From the NCBI GenBank assembly GCA_963757265.1, contig CAVWRA010000006.1:2604001-2668000 (forward strand): DNA of 64,000 nucleotides, written 5' to 3'. Under the pieces are notes generated by a model. That model worked only from the letters and a program-made list of their open reading frames with translations, was not told the DNA's origin and did no database searches. Made by a program: the position numbers and the translations under genes. This DNA comes from CAIVVT01 sp963757265. GTDB lineage: Bacteria; Acidobacteriota; Terriglobia; Bryobacterales; Bryobacteraceae. Positions 15,615 through 24,321 of this stretch are shown piece after piece; within the stretch, counting starts at the first letter, position 1, and each line of letters opens with the position of its first letter.

Positions 15615-17801
15615 CTACCGCCCGGCGAGCCGCTCCAGACGCGTGCGATCGCCCCACACCGACTCGGTGTGCTCCAGTATCTCGGCCGCGCTCAGCCAGA
15701 ACCGCTTGGCCATGCGCTGGCTGTGCAGTTTCGCCTGGTCGTTGAAATGCGGCGAGCTGGGGTGCTCGGACTGGCCGAAAGGCAGCAGGCTCCAGACCTG
15801 TTTGGGCGGACCTTCCATCACCACCAGCAGGTGGCCCCAGCCATCGTTGCAGAACATTTGCCCATTATCCTGTTCCGGACCCTCGTCCGGATGCAGCACG
15901 CCGAACATCTCGCCGGCCCCGTCCATGGGAAACGTGCCGCCGCGCACGACCACATTGATCTCGCCCCACGCCAGCTCGGGCTTGCCGAACTTCTTCTGAA
16001 TGCGCGCGACTGCCTCGCCCAGCGCCTTCCAGGCCATCTCCTGCTCCTCGGCGGAGTGGATGTCGACGGCCTTGCGCCGGTCGTAGGCGTTGAAGCGCTC
16101 ATATTTCGCCGCGCCGAAGAGATCGTGGTACGCCTTGGCCCAATAGTAGACGTAGGTGAACGCGGTGGACTTCGCGGAAGTGCGACGGTCCCACGTCCGT
16201 ATGCGCTCCATGGCGTGAGCCAGCGCGACCTCGGGCTTCGCGCCGCGCGTGGCCTGGGCCTGATCGAGCAGCGGCACGATGACGTCCGCCGCCAGGACGT
16301 AGGTGTCGAAGGCCAGGTCCATCATCTCGTCGAAGGTGAACTTCTTCGGCTGCGTCAGCACCTGGAAGATGCGCTCGCCGCGCGTGTTGAGCGCTTCCTC
16401 GCCGGCGTCCGCCTTCACGGTGTAGGAGAGATAGTAGGGCGCGGGTTCGAGCGGCTTCAGGCCGGAATTGCGCGTCGCCACCCAATAAGGGTTGTTGCAA
16501 TTCTGCAGGAAGCCGGACGCGGGATTGTGCACCTGCGGATAGGCCGCGAAGGGGAAAAACGGGCCCCACTCGGTCTCTTTGGTCCAGCCCGGCACGGGCT
16601 TGAGCCAGTCGAACTTGGGGTCGCGCTGGGCCACGGTGCCGTTATGCACCCAGTAGATTTCGGTCGCGTCCGAATAGAGCAGATTCCAGCGCGGCATCAA
16701 TTGTCGCGCCACCGCCGCCTTGAACTCGTCGAGGTTGCGGGACCGCATAATGCCGTACAGGCCGAGCGTGTAGTTCACTCCGTCGAAGTTAGGCAGCCGC
16801 ACCGACCAGGCGCGGTGCTTCTCTTTGTCGAACTTCACTACCGGCCCGTGATGCGTGTAGTAGAGCGGCAGCGTCACCGTCTCCAGGCCTTGGGGGTTTT
16901 TCACTTGAAAGGTGGCCTGCTCCACCTTCATATCCCGCCAGGCGCCCTCGAACAGGTATTGCAGCGGGTGGTCCGGATTGGTCTTCTCCTCGTACACGTC
17001 GGAGATGTTGGGCTGGTTCCAGGTGGCGGACCAGGTGATCCGGTCGTTGACACCGTCCAGGAACACCGGGCTGCCGAACCAACTGATGCCGGCGACGTCC
17101 ATTTTCCCGGGGGTGATCAGGTGCGCCTCGTAGTTCTGGAAACGGTTGGCCCATGGCATGTGGGTGTGCTCGACGTGGATGATCCGGCCGTTGGCCGATT
17201 TCCAGGGCGCGATGGCCCACTGGTTGGATCCGAAATCGGGGAAGTCCCAGGTAGGCTCGCTGAGCTTCATCAGCGCGTCGTTGATGCTGTAGAAACGCAG
17301 GTAATTGCTGCGTTCGAGCGCCTCGACGTCCTCGGCCGTGACGCCGTCGATCCAGGTCGGGGCCGTGCCGCGGTGGCGCGCGATGTATTCGTTCACGCCG
17401 CGCGCGAACGCATCCAGAATCCTGTAAACTGCCGGGTCGATCTTACTCTTGTTCTCGATTACGCACTGCTTGGTTCGTAGCAGCCGCTGCAGGTAATCGC
17501 CGTCCCAGCGGTACTCATAGGGGATGAAATGCAGGTAGCCGTCGCCCAGCGCCTTGAAACCTTCTACCTCGGCGCGCCGCCCCTGCGCGTCGCGGTATTG
17601 GATCATCATGCGCTCCAGGTGGTCCTCGGCCTGGGCATAGCCGTAACCGAAGAACGTGGCTTCCTCCGTCTCGCCGACGATGTGGGGCACGCCGTAGTTA
17701 TCGCGGTAGATGGTCACCTGGGCGGCGAGCGGGTCGTTGCCGGCGGCGCGTGCCGAAGCTGCAAGGACCAGCAGCACCAGAAGGGTCTTGAGTCTGCGCA
17801 T
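15615..17801 (-). CDS. Penicillin acylase family (Ntn-hydrolase) protein, exported
   Basis: 728 residues with a signal peptide (RRLKTLLVLLVLAASARA). Domain order follows the family: A chain to about residue 191, then the autoprocessing Gly-Ser at G191-S192 (FPDFGSNQWAIAP), where Ser192 would become the N-terminal nucleophile of the B chain. YRDNYGVPHIVG at the start and DGVNDRITWSATW (residues around 250) are strong family blocks. Family members deacylate penicillins, acyl-homoserine lactones or other amides; the substrate here is unknown. ATG 17801 has GGGAG upstream. It is divergent from the GH39 gene across a 150-bp promoter region. Confidence 0.9.
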   Translation of the reverse strand: MRRLKTLLVLLVLAASARAAGNDPLAAQVTIYRDNYGVPHIVGETEEATFFGYGYAQAEDHLERMMIQYRDAQGRRAEVEGFKALGDGYLHFIPYEYRWDGDYLQRLLRTKQCVIENKSKIDPAVYRILDAFARGVNEYIARHRGTAPTWIDGVTAEDVEALERSNYLRFYSINDALMKLSEPTWDFPDFGSNQWAIAPWKSANGRIIHVEHTHMPWANRFQNYEAHLITPGKMDVAGISWFGSPVFLDGVNDRITWSATWNQPNISDVYEEKTNPDHPLQYLFEGAWRDMKVEQATFQVKNPQGLETVTLPLYYTHHGPVVKFDKEKHRAWSVRLPNFDGVNYTLGLYGIMRSRNLDEFKAAVARQLMPRWNLLYSDATEIYWVHNGTVAQRDPKFDWLKPVPGWTKETEWGPFFPFAAYPQVHNPASGFLQNCNNPYWVATRNSGLKPLEPAPYYLSYTVKADAGEEALNTRGERIFQVLTQPKKFTFDEMMDLAFDTYVLAADVIVPLLDQAQATRGAKPEVALAHAMERIRTWDRRTSAKSTAFTYVYYWAKAYHDLFGAAKYERFNAYDRRKAVDIHSAEEQEMAWKALGEAVARIQKKFGKPELAWGEINVVVRGGTFPMDGAGEMFGVLHPDEGPEQDNGQMFCNDGWGHLLVVMEGPPKQVWSLLPFGQSEHPSSPHFNDQAKLHSQRMAKRFWLSAAEILEHTESVWGDRTRLERLAGR

Positions 17802-17951
17802 ACGAGCTCCCGAAGCTGGATTATAGCGGCTGGCTCGCAGGAATACCCGCCCCACCAGCACTTCATCCTGGTTTTCTTAGAGGCTTCCTCGGTGCGAAAG
17901 ACTGCGCTCCGGTTGACTCGCGCACCCCGTGGCTCAACAATGTGAAGCGAT

Positions 17952-19340
17952 ATGCGTCGTATCCTGTGGTTGTCGCTGCTCATCACCGCCGCGGTCTCGG
18001 CTCAGCCGCGCAGCGTCTCCGTTGGCCTGTTCCTGGACCGGCCGCAAGGGCCGCTGGAAATCAATCGCATCGCGCTCGGCCAGGGCGGCCTCTCCGCCGA
18101 ACCGATGTGGGACCAGCGGGAGGCCGAGGTGCGCGCCTTGCATCCGCGCGTGATTCGGCTGTTCATTCAGGAGTACTTCGATCTGCTGCCCGCGCCCGGC
18201 CGGTACCACTTCGACTCGCTGGACAAGTCCGTCAACCTGATCCTGCGCGCGGGCGCCGTCCCGCTGCTGTCCATCGCCTTCAAGCCCACACTGCTCTTCC
18301 CGGTGGTCGACCAGGACATCGTCGAACCCAATGACTACTCCGCGTGGGAGGAGCTGATTTTTCAACTCGTGAAGCACTACCGCGAGCGCGGCGGAGCGGG
18401 CTGGTACTGGGAAGTCGGCAATGAGCCCGACATCGGCGAGGACGGCGGCTGCCCCTATCGCTTCAAGCCCGCCAGCTACGTCCGCTATTACCAGCACACG
18501 GCCGCCGCCATCCGCCGCGCCGACCCACGCGCCAAAGTCGGCGGGCCCGCGCTGGCCGGCTGGCGCTCGCCGATTCTGCCCGCGCTGCTCGACTTCTGCG
18601 CCGCCGGAAGCGCGCCGCTCGATTTCGTCTCCTGGCACATTTACACGAGCGATCCGCTGGCCGTGCGGGCCACTATCGCGGGCGTCCAGGAGCTCCTTAA
18701 GAAGCGCCCCAGGCTGCACCCGGAGACCATCCTCGACGAGTGGAACATGGCACTCACCACGCCGCCGAAGGATGCGCGCATCCAACCTTGCTTTGTCGCG
18801 GAAACCGCCTGGCAGATGAAGGACGCCGGCCTGGACTACGCCTGCTACTATCACATCCGCGACTACCACGTGGACCGCGACCGCTTCGCGCAATTCTTCT
18901 CGCCCCATGGCGCTTCTTTCATGGCCGCCTGGTGGAACCGCATGCCGCAGTACGACGGTCTGTTCGACTACCAGAACACGCTGCGGCCGGCCTACTTCAC
19001 TTTCAAGCTGATGTCGCGTCTGCTGGGCCAGCGGCTCGCGGTGGAGTCGTCGGACCCGGCGATCCACGCCTTCCTCACCTATGACGAATCCTACGACTTG
19101 TACAGCCTGTTGATCTGGAACTACTCGGCGCAGCCCGCCACGGTGCGGCTGAGGGCCTCGGGAGTGCCTCGGATGCTGGTGATCAAGCGCCGCCTGCTGG
19201 ACGCAACCGTTCCTGGCTCGGATGAGAACGTCCGTCTTCAACCGCTGGACGATCTGCTGCTGAACCCGGCCGATCCCCGACTCGAATGGACCCTGCCACC
19301 CTACGGCCTAGAGTTCTGGTCCATGGAAAAGAAGCGCTGA
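17952..19340 (+). CDS. Exported glycoside hydrolase family 39-like enzyme
   Basis: 462 residues with signal peptide (RRILWLSLLITAAVSAQ). A TIM barrel carries the clan-A motifs: acid/base E158 in WYWEVGNEPDIG and nucleophile E263 in ETILDEWNM. The C-terminal ~100 residues look like the small beta-sandwich that follows the barrel in GH39. Family activities are beta-xylosidase or alpha-L-iduronidase. Export suggests breakdown of plant or microbial polysaccharide fragments, in keeping with the downstream sugar-acid genes. Confidence 0.82.
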   Translation: MRRILWLSLLITAAVSAQPRSVSVGLFLDRPQGPLEINRIALGQGGLSAEPMWDQREAEVRALHPRVIRLFIQEYFDLLPAPGRYHFDSLDKSVNLILRAGAVPLLSIAFKPTLLFPVVDQDIVEPNDYSAWEELIFQLVKHYRERGGAGWYWEVGNEPDIGEDGGCPYRFKPASYVRYYQHTAAAIRRADPRAKVGGPALAGWRSPILPALLDFCAAGSAPLDFVSWHIYTSDPLAVRATIAGVQELLKKRPRLHPETILDEWNMALTTPPKDARIQPCFVAETAWQMKDAGLDYACYYHIRDYHVDRDRFAQFFSPHGASFMAAWWNRMPQYDGLFDYQNTLRPAYFTFKLMSRLLGQRLAVESSDPAIHAFLTYDESYDLYSLLIWNYSAQPATVRLRASGVPRMLVIKRRLLDATVPGSDENVRLQPLDDLLLNPADPRLEWTLPPYGLEFWSMEKKR

Positions 19341-19477
19341 ACCACCCCGCGCGCATCTCGGGACCGTCCAGACGCGAGCAGCGGCCCTTATCCGATTTCC
19401 GGGACACGATCAGGGGCGCGGGCGCTGTGCTTTGATCTGCGCAATACTCTTGGTTGGGAAATCGACATTCAATCGCC

Positions 19478-20326
19478 ATGCTGGTCGACTGCCACACGCA
19501 CATTTGGGCCTATCCCGGCCATCTTTCCGATGAGTTCGTGCGAGAGGCGAACGCTCGCTCGCGAGGTTTTCCCCTCGACCTCAATGTCACGCCCGAGCGG
19601 CATTACCAGGCCATGGCGGGAGTGGACAAGGCAATCGTTTTCGGTCTTCGTGCCGCCCATTCCGGCCTCTTCGTACCCAACGCTTTTGTGGCGGAATACG
19701 CCGCGGGCCATGCCGGCAAGATCATCGGATTCGGAGCAGTCGATCCGGCGACGGACGACATCCACTCCACCCTCGAGGAGATCGTCCGGCTCGGCCTGCG
19801 TGGCGTGAAGCTCGGCCCGATCTACCAGAACGTGCACCCGTCCGACCCGCGGATGCTCGAGATCTACGACTTCTGCCAGCGTTGCCGGCTGCCGGTCATG
19901 ATCCATCAGGGAACGACGTTCGTTCGCACCGCCCCGCTGCAGTACGCACTGCCGGTCCTTCTGGACGACATCGCGATCCGATTCCCGGAGCTGCACATGA
20001 TCGTGGCTCACATGGGACACCCCTGGATCAATGAGACCCTGGTCGTAATCCGCAAACATCCTCACCTTTACTCCGACATTTCCGCTCTGCACTACCGCCC
20101 CTGGCAGTTCTATAACGCTCTGATCGCGGCGAAGGAGTATGGCGTACTCGACAAGCTGCTGTTCGGTTCGGACTATCCATTCACTACGCCGGAAGCGCAG
20201 ATTGAAGGTCTTCAAAATCTCGATCGCCTCGTCGAGGGGACCCATCTCCCGCGCCTTTCAGCGGACGAAATCGACCGTTTGATTCACAGCCCCACGCTCG
20301 CCTGCCTGGGCCTGGAGGACGCATGA
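19478..20326 (+). CDS. Amidohydrolase family 2 (metal-dependent TIM-barrel hydrolase)
   Basis: 282 residues. The N-terminal metal site is VDCHTHIW; conserved blocks follow as LRGVKLGPIYQ, the His-containing VMIHQGTTF, HMIVAHMGHPW and the C-terminal metal-ligand Asp in LLFGSDYPFTTP. This is the ACMSD/lactonase-like amidohydrolase-2 family. I prefer ATG 19478 over a TTG 24 bases upstream because the barrel starts right there. First gene of a coupled three-gene operon with an enolase-superfamily enzyme and an SDR. A lactonase or decarboxylase role in sugar-acid catabolism is plausible but inferred. Confidence 0.85.
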   Translation: MLVDCHTHIWAYPGHLSDEFVREANARSRGFPLDLNVTPERHYQAMAGVDKAIVFGLRAAHSGLFVPNAFVAEYAAGHAGKIIGFGAVDPATDDIHSTLEEIVRLGLRGVKLGPIYQNVHPSDPRMLEIYDFCQRCRLPVMIHQGTTFVRTAPLQYALPVLLDDIAIRFPELHMIVAHMGHPWINETLVVIRKHPHLYSDISALHYRPWQFYNALIAAKEYGVLDKLLFGSDYPFTTPEAQIEGLQNLDRLVEGTHLPRLSADEIDRLIHSPTLACLGLEDA

Positions 20327-21471
20327 AGATCACAGACGTTGAAGTCATCATCCTCGAAGCGCCAGGCGGCTACGGATCACCAGCGAGTGAAAGCGGCGAG
20401 ACCTGCGGTTTCAAGTACCTCGCCATCCTGCGGGTGAGCACCGACGCGGGGATCAAAGGCTACTCCGACCTCGAGACGCAGCCGCAGGTCGCCCGCGCGA
20501 TCGTCGAGGCGTCGGGAGAAGGGCTGGCTCCGGGCTTCCAGGGTTTGCGCGAGACCCTGCTGGGCGAGGACCCTTTCGAAGTTGAGCGGCTGTGGCACAA
20601 AATGTACATGGCCACGGTGTACTATGGACGGCGCGGCGCCGCCATTCAGGTCATCTCGGGCGTGGACATCGCGCTCTGGGACATCATCGGCAAGAGCGTG
20701 GGCCAGCCGGTGTGGAAGCTGCTCGGCGGCGGGTATCGCAACCGCATCCGGGCCTACGCCAGCACACTCTTTCGCGACCAGCCGAAGGAAATGGAAGACG
20801 CCTGCCGCGAGTACCTCGAACAGGGCTTCACGGCCGTCAAGTTCGGGTGGGGCGTGTTCGGCCAGGACGCGGTCCGCGACGAGTCTCTCGTATCCGCGGC
20901 CAGGAAGGCGCTAGGGAGCACAGTCGATCTGCTGATCGACGCCGGTTGGTACGTCCATCGAACTCCGAAAGAAGCGATTCGCATGGTCCGGTCCCTGGAG
21001 CCATACAGGCCGTTTTTCGTCGAGGAGCCGCTGTCGCCCGAGGACTACGACGGGTACGCGCAACTCGCGGGGGCGGTCAACACGCTCATCGCTTGCGGGG
21101 AGCAGGAATCCACCGAGTGGGGTTTCCGGACGCTGATCGAGCACGGCAAAGTGGACATCGTTCAACCGGACCTGTCGCGTTGCGGCGGATTCACCGCGGC
21201 GCGCAAGATTGCACACCTGGCGGAACTTCACAACCGCCTGGTGATCCCACACGCCTGGCTGTCGGATCTGCTCACGGCCGCATCGCTTCATCTGAATGCC
21301 TTTCTCAAGCGCTCGGTATTCCAGGAATTCAACGTGACCCGGGGTCCGCTCAGCCGCGAAATCGCCGTCAATCCGATCGCGATGCGCGACGGCTTCCTGG
21401 ATATCCCGCAGGGGGCGGGACTCGGTATCGAAGTGGACGAGACGGCACTCAGGAAATACCGCGTGGCTTAG
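20323..21471 (+). CDS. Mandelate racemase/muconate lactonizing (enolase superfamily) enzyme
   Basis: 382 residues, enolase-superfamily N-terminal cap and barrel. Barrel-end residues visible: K173 in AVKFGWG (the second Lys of the usual KxK is replaced by Gly-Trp), metal ligands D206 (LLIDAGW), E234/E235 (FFVEEPLSP) and E260 (ACGEQES), then D283 (VQPDLSRCGG) and H310 (VIPHAW), the His-Asp pair of the mandelate racemase subgroup. Expected to dehydrate or epimerise an acid sugar. Its ATG overlaps the amidohydrolase stop (ATGA), so the two are translationally coupled. Confidence 0.9.
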   Translation: MKITDVEVIILEAPGGYGSPASESGETCGFKYLAILRVSTDAGIKGYSDLETQPQVARAIVEASGEGLAPGFQGLRETLLGEDPFEVERLWHKMYMATVYYGRRGAAIQVISGVDIALWDIIGKSVGQPVWKLLGGGYRNRIRAYASTLFRDQPKEMEDACREYLEQGFTAVKFGWGVFGQDAVRDESLVSAARKALGSTVDLLIDAGWYVHRTPKEAIRMVRSLEPYRPFFVEEPLSPEDYDGYAQLAGAVNTLIACGEQESTEWGFRTLIEHGKVDIVQPDLSRCGGFTAARKIAHLAELHNRLVIPHAWLSDLLTAASLHLNAFLKRSVFQEFNVTRGPLSREIAVNPIAMRDGFLDIPQGAGLGIEVDETALRKYRVA

Positions 21472-21504
21472 CGGTTCTCATCAGTCGGCACGGGAGCGCA
21501 GAAT

Positions 21505-22293
21505 ATGGAACGGCTCAAAGACAAAATCGCGATGGTCACTGGCGCCGCCAATGGCATCGGCAAGGCGATCAGCGAACTATTTGCGGAAGAGGGCGCGTGG
21601 GTGTTGGTCACCGATATCGAGGACGCGGCGGGCATCGAGACCGTCCGCGGCATACTCGAGCGCGGCGGCGCGGCCGAGTATTGCCACTGCGATGTGTCGT
21701 CGCGCGCGGACGTCGCGGCGGCCATGGGCCGGGTCCTGCATCGCAACGGCGCCATCGACATTCTGGTTAACAACGCCGCTTACCTGGCTGAGGATTTTCA
21801 CGGGGCTCTGGACAGTAACGACGACGAGTGGCGCAAGTGCATCGACGTGGCCCTGCTGGGAACCCACCACTGCACTCAGGCCGCGCTTCCCCACATGATC
21901 GGTCAGAAACGCGGGTCCATCGTCAATGTCGTTTCCAACCAGGCGATGGAAGGCATGATGACGTCAGTGGCTTACACGGCCACCAAGGCGGCTCTGCTCG
22001 GCTACACCATGAGCGTGGCCTACGATTACGGCCCGGATAATATCCGTATCAACTCGCTTTGTCCGGGACCGATCCAGACGCGCATCGGAGCGGAACCCGG
22101 CGGACTGCATTACAGATGGCAATGCGACCAGACAACGCTCGGCCGGGTCGGGGAGCCACGGGAAGTGGCCTGGGCGGCGCTGTTCCTGGCTTCGGACGAG
22201 GCTTCCTATGTTACCGGCGCGACGCTTCCGGTGGACGGAGGATGGACTGCGAGCAGCGCGCGCCCGCCACGCCCGGGCGATCACGCCGACTGA
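21505..22293 (+). CDS. Short-chain dehydrogenase/reductase (SDR)
   Basis: 262 residues, classical SDR. NAD(P)-binding TGAANGIG at 12-19, NNAA at 89-92, catalytic S144 (VVSNQAMEG), Y157 and K161 (YTATK), and the C-terminal ATLPVDGGWTA block. Asp37 at the end of beta-2 (LVTDIEDAAG) suggests NAD rather than NADP. Third gene of the amidohydrolase/enolase operon, 33 bp downstream; a sugar or sugar-acid dehydrogenase is the natural reading. Convergent with the RraA-like gene. Confidence 0.92.
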   Translation: MERLKDKIAMVTGAANGIGKAISELFAEEGAWVLVTDIEDAAGIETVRGILERGGAAEYCHCDVSSRADVAAAMGRVLHRNGAIDILVNNAAYLAEDFHGALDSNDDEWRKCIDVALLGTHHCTQAALPHMIGQKRGSIVNVVSNQAMEGMMTSVAYTATKAALLGYTMSVAYDYGPDNIRINSLCPGPIQTRIGAEPGGLHYRWQCDQTTLGRVGEPREVAWAALFLASDEASYVTGATLPVDGGWTASSARPPRPGDHAD

Positions 22294-22316
22294 GGTCGAT
22301 CCGGGCCCGCGCTCTG

Positions 22317-23015
22317 TTAGAGCACGCCGTACTTGTCGTAGACCGCGCGCAGGTTCGCGCCTTCCATCAGTTCCTTGCGGCTGTGGTTCTCGCTCGCCGC
22401 CTTTTCTGTGGCCTTCCGCACCACCTCCGCGACCACCGCTGCCGGAACGGCGACGATGCCGTCGTAGTCGGCGACGATCAGGTCGCCGGGGGTAACCAGC
22501 ACGCCTCCGCAATCCACTGGCACGTTGTAGTTGAGCACGATGCCGCGACCCATGGAATCCACCGGCTTGATGCCGCGCGCGAACACCGGGAACCCGAGTT
22601 CCTCGATCTTCCGCACGTCGCGCACCAGCCCGTCGATCACGGCGCCGCGGCTTCCGCGCGCCCGTGCCGCGGTCGACAGCAGCTCGCCCCAGGGCGCATT
22701 CTGCGTCGACCCGGCGGTTCCGATCACGACCACCTCGCCCGGCAAGATGCTGTCCACGGCTTCGATCTCCATGCCGTACGGGTCTTCGGGCATGTGATAC
22801 ACGTCCACGTACGAAATCGTGCGCGCCCATCCGGCGAAGCGGCAGTTCGGAAACAGCGGGCGGATGGTCTCGCGCATCGCCTGGTTCCGTATGCCCAGCT
22901 GATCGAGCGAATCCGAGATCACTGCTGTGTAGAGCGTGCGCTCCACCTGCTCGAACAACGCTAGGTCAGTAGCGGAGGCCGTGGCGCCCCGCACTCGTCC
23001 GGTTGTGTCGTTCAT
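22317..23015 (-). CDS. RraA-like / 4-hydroxy-4-methyl-2-oxoglutarate aldolase family protein
   Basis: 232 residues of the RraA/HMG-aldolase fold. TAVISDSLDQLG near the start, VVVIGTAGSTQNAPWGELL, and the metal/substrate motif GAVIDGLVRDVRKI (Gly, Arg-Asp) are all present, as is VTPGDLIVADYDGIVAVP. Members with this Arg-Asp motif are divalent-metal 2-oxo-acid aldolases or decarboxylases; RNase E inhibition is a special enterobacterial role. The context of sugar-acid dehydratases and an SDR favours aldol cleavage of a 2-keto-3-deoxy acid. Followed on the same strand, 37 bp before its start, by the EamA transporter gene reading towards it. Confidence 0.85.
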   Translation of the reverse strand: MNDTTGRVRGATASATDLALFEQVERTLYTAVISDSLDQLGIRNQAMRETIRPLFPNCRFAGWARTISYVDVYHMPEDPYGMEIEAVDSILPGEVVVIGTAGSTQNAPWGELLSTAARARGSRGAVIDGLVRDVRKIEELGFPVFARGIKPVDSMGRGIVLNYNVPVDCGGVLVTPGDLIVADYDGIVAVPAAVVAEVVRKATEKAASENHSRKELMEGANLRAVYDKYGVL

Positions 23016-23052
23016 GGCCTCAGGTTAGCCGGATTCCGGCGTTCTCAACAAC

Positions 23053-24048
23053 TCAGGCACGGTCCGATTCATCCGGCCGTATGGACGCATTCGGCTCGCC
23101 TCGCATCCGCTGACCAAGCCAGGCCAGGATCTCGCTTTCGTAAACGGTTACGATCAGTGTCCCTAGTAGAACGATCAACCCTCCGGCCAGCATCATTGCG
23201 GTGATCGATTCCTTCAGCACCACGACCGCCAGCAGCCCGATGAAAAACGGCAAAACGTAGTTGCTCAAGGTGGCTTGGGTGACGTCCAGCCGCTTGAGGA
23301 TCGCGAAGAACAGCAGCATCGACAGCCCGTAAACGATCAGCGCCAGTTCGAGGAGTCCCAGCATCGCACCGCGGTCGAGTTGCGCCAGCACGGCGGGCTG
23401 CAGCGGCTCGACGAACAGGAACAGCGGGATGCTCGCGATGCTGGCGGCGATGGAGGTGTAGACCAGGATCTCCAGCTCCGTGTACTTTTTCTCGATGAGC
23501 AGCTTGCAGTAGGTGTTGTAGAACGCCGAGCCCGCGCAGGCCACGAAGAACAGCGCGTTGCCGACGAGATATTGCCGCCCGCCGAAGCTCGCGCCGCGCA
23601 GGTCCGGCACGGAGGTAAGCAGCACGCCGCACAGCGCCAGCACGAATCCGAATACGCGCACCGCGTTCAGGCGCTCGTGGAGCATGATCGAGGCCGCGAC
23701 CGCCACCAGGACCGGAATGCTCAGCGTGATGATGGCCGCGTTGGCCGCCAGGGTGCGCTGCGCGCCCAGCGTGTAAGTGAGCTGAACCAGAAAGAAGCCG
23801 AAGACTCCGGCGACGGCGAAATGCCGCGCGTCGCGCCAGCGCCACTGCGACCGGCGGCCCAGCCTGCGGCCCTCATACCATAGCGCGGGCAGAAACAGCA
23901 GCGTGCTGAGGATCATCGGCACGAACGCGATCGCCACCGGGCCCAGACGGTTGCCGATCAGCTTGATGACCGGCGCTTGGGTGGCCCACATGAAGTTGAT
24001 CGCCATCAGCAGCAACCAATCCAGGTATTTGCGGGCTTGGGGCGTCAC
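23053..24048 (-). CDS. EamA/DMT-family permease
   Basis: 331 residues with about ten hydrophobic helices in two EamA repeats: the first begins DWLLLMAINFMWATQAPVIK, the second YLVGNALFFVACAGSAFYN. Drug/metabolite transporter superfamily, inner membrane; cargo unknown. It is encoded immediately upstream of the RraA-like gene on the same strand (37 bp), which suggests co-transcription and export or uptake of a related metabolite. ATG 24048 starts right at the first helix. Confidence 0.88.
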   Translation of the reverse strand: MTPQARKYLDWLLLMAINFMWATQAPVIKLIGNRLGPVAIAFVPMILSTLLFLPALWYEGRRLGRRSQWRWRDARHFAVAGVFGFFLVQLTYTLGAQRTLAANAAIITLSIPVLVAVAASIMLHERLNAVRVFGFVLALCGVLLTSVPDLRGASFGGRQYLVGNALFFVACAGSAFYNTYCKLLIEKKYTELEILVYTSIAASIASIPLFLFVEPLQPAVLAQLDRGAMLGLLELALIVYGLSMLLFFAILKRLDVTQATLSNYVLPFFIGLLAVVVLKESITAMMLAGGLIVLLGTLIVTVYESEILAWLGQRMRGEPNASIRPDESDRA

Positions 24049-24321
24049 TTCATCTCACCTCAAGCATTGGTACGGTCGCGGCCCGCGAGAACCCATCGCG
24101 GCATGAGGCGCGGCATGAGGAGACCCCCGCGAGCATTTGGCAGCGATAACCTCCGTTGAAAGGGCCGCGTTGCGATGGCCTGTGTCATTCTATCTCCTGC
24201 TCCACACCATCCTTCCCCATTCTGGAGGAGTCGTTCCACTGGTTCTCAGCAAGCCGGGCTGCCTACGCGGTCCACTTTCTAATACCATGTACGGAAGCGC
24301 GACAGGGAGATCAAATCAGAA

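Noticed and set aside
15669..17480. 603-codon plus-strand frame
   Set aside because: Antisense to the penicillin-acylase-type gene, with no motif and shadow-type composition.
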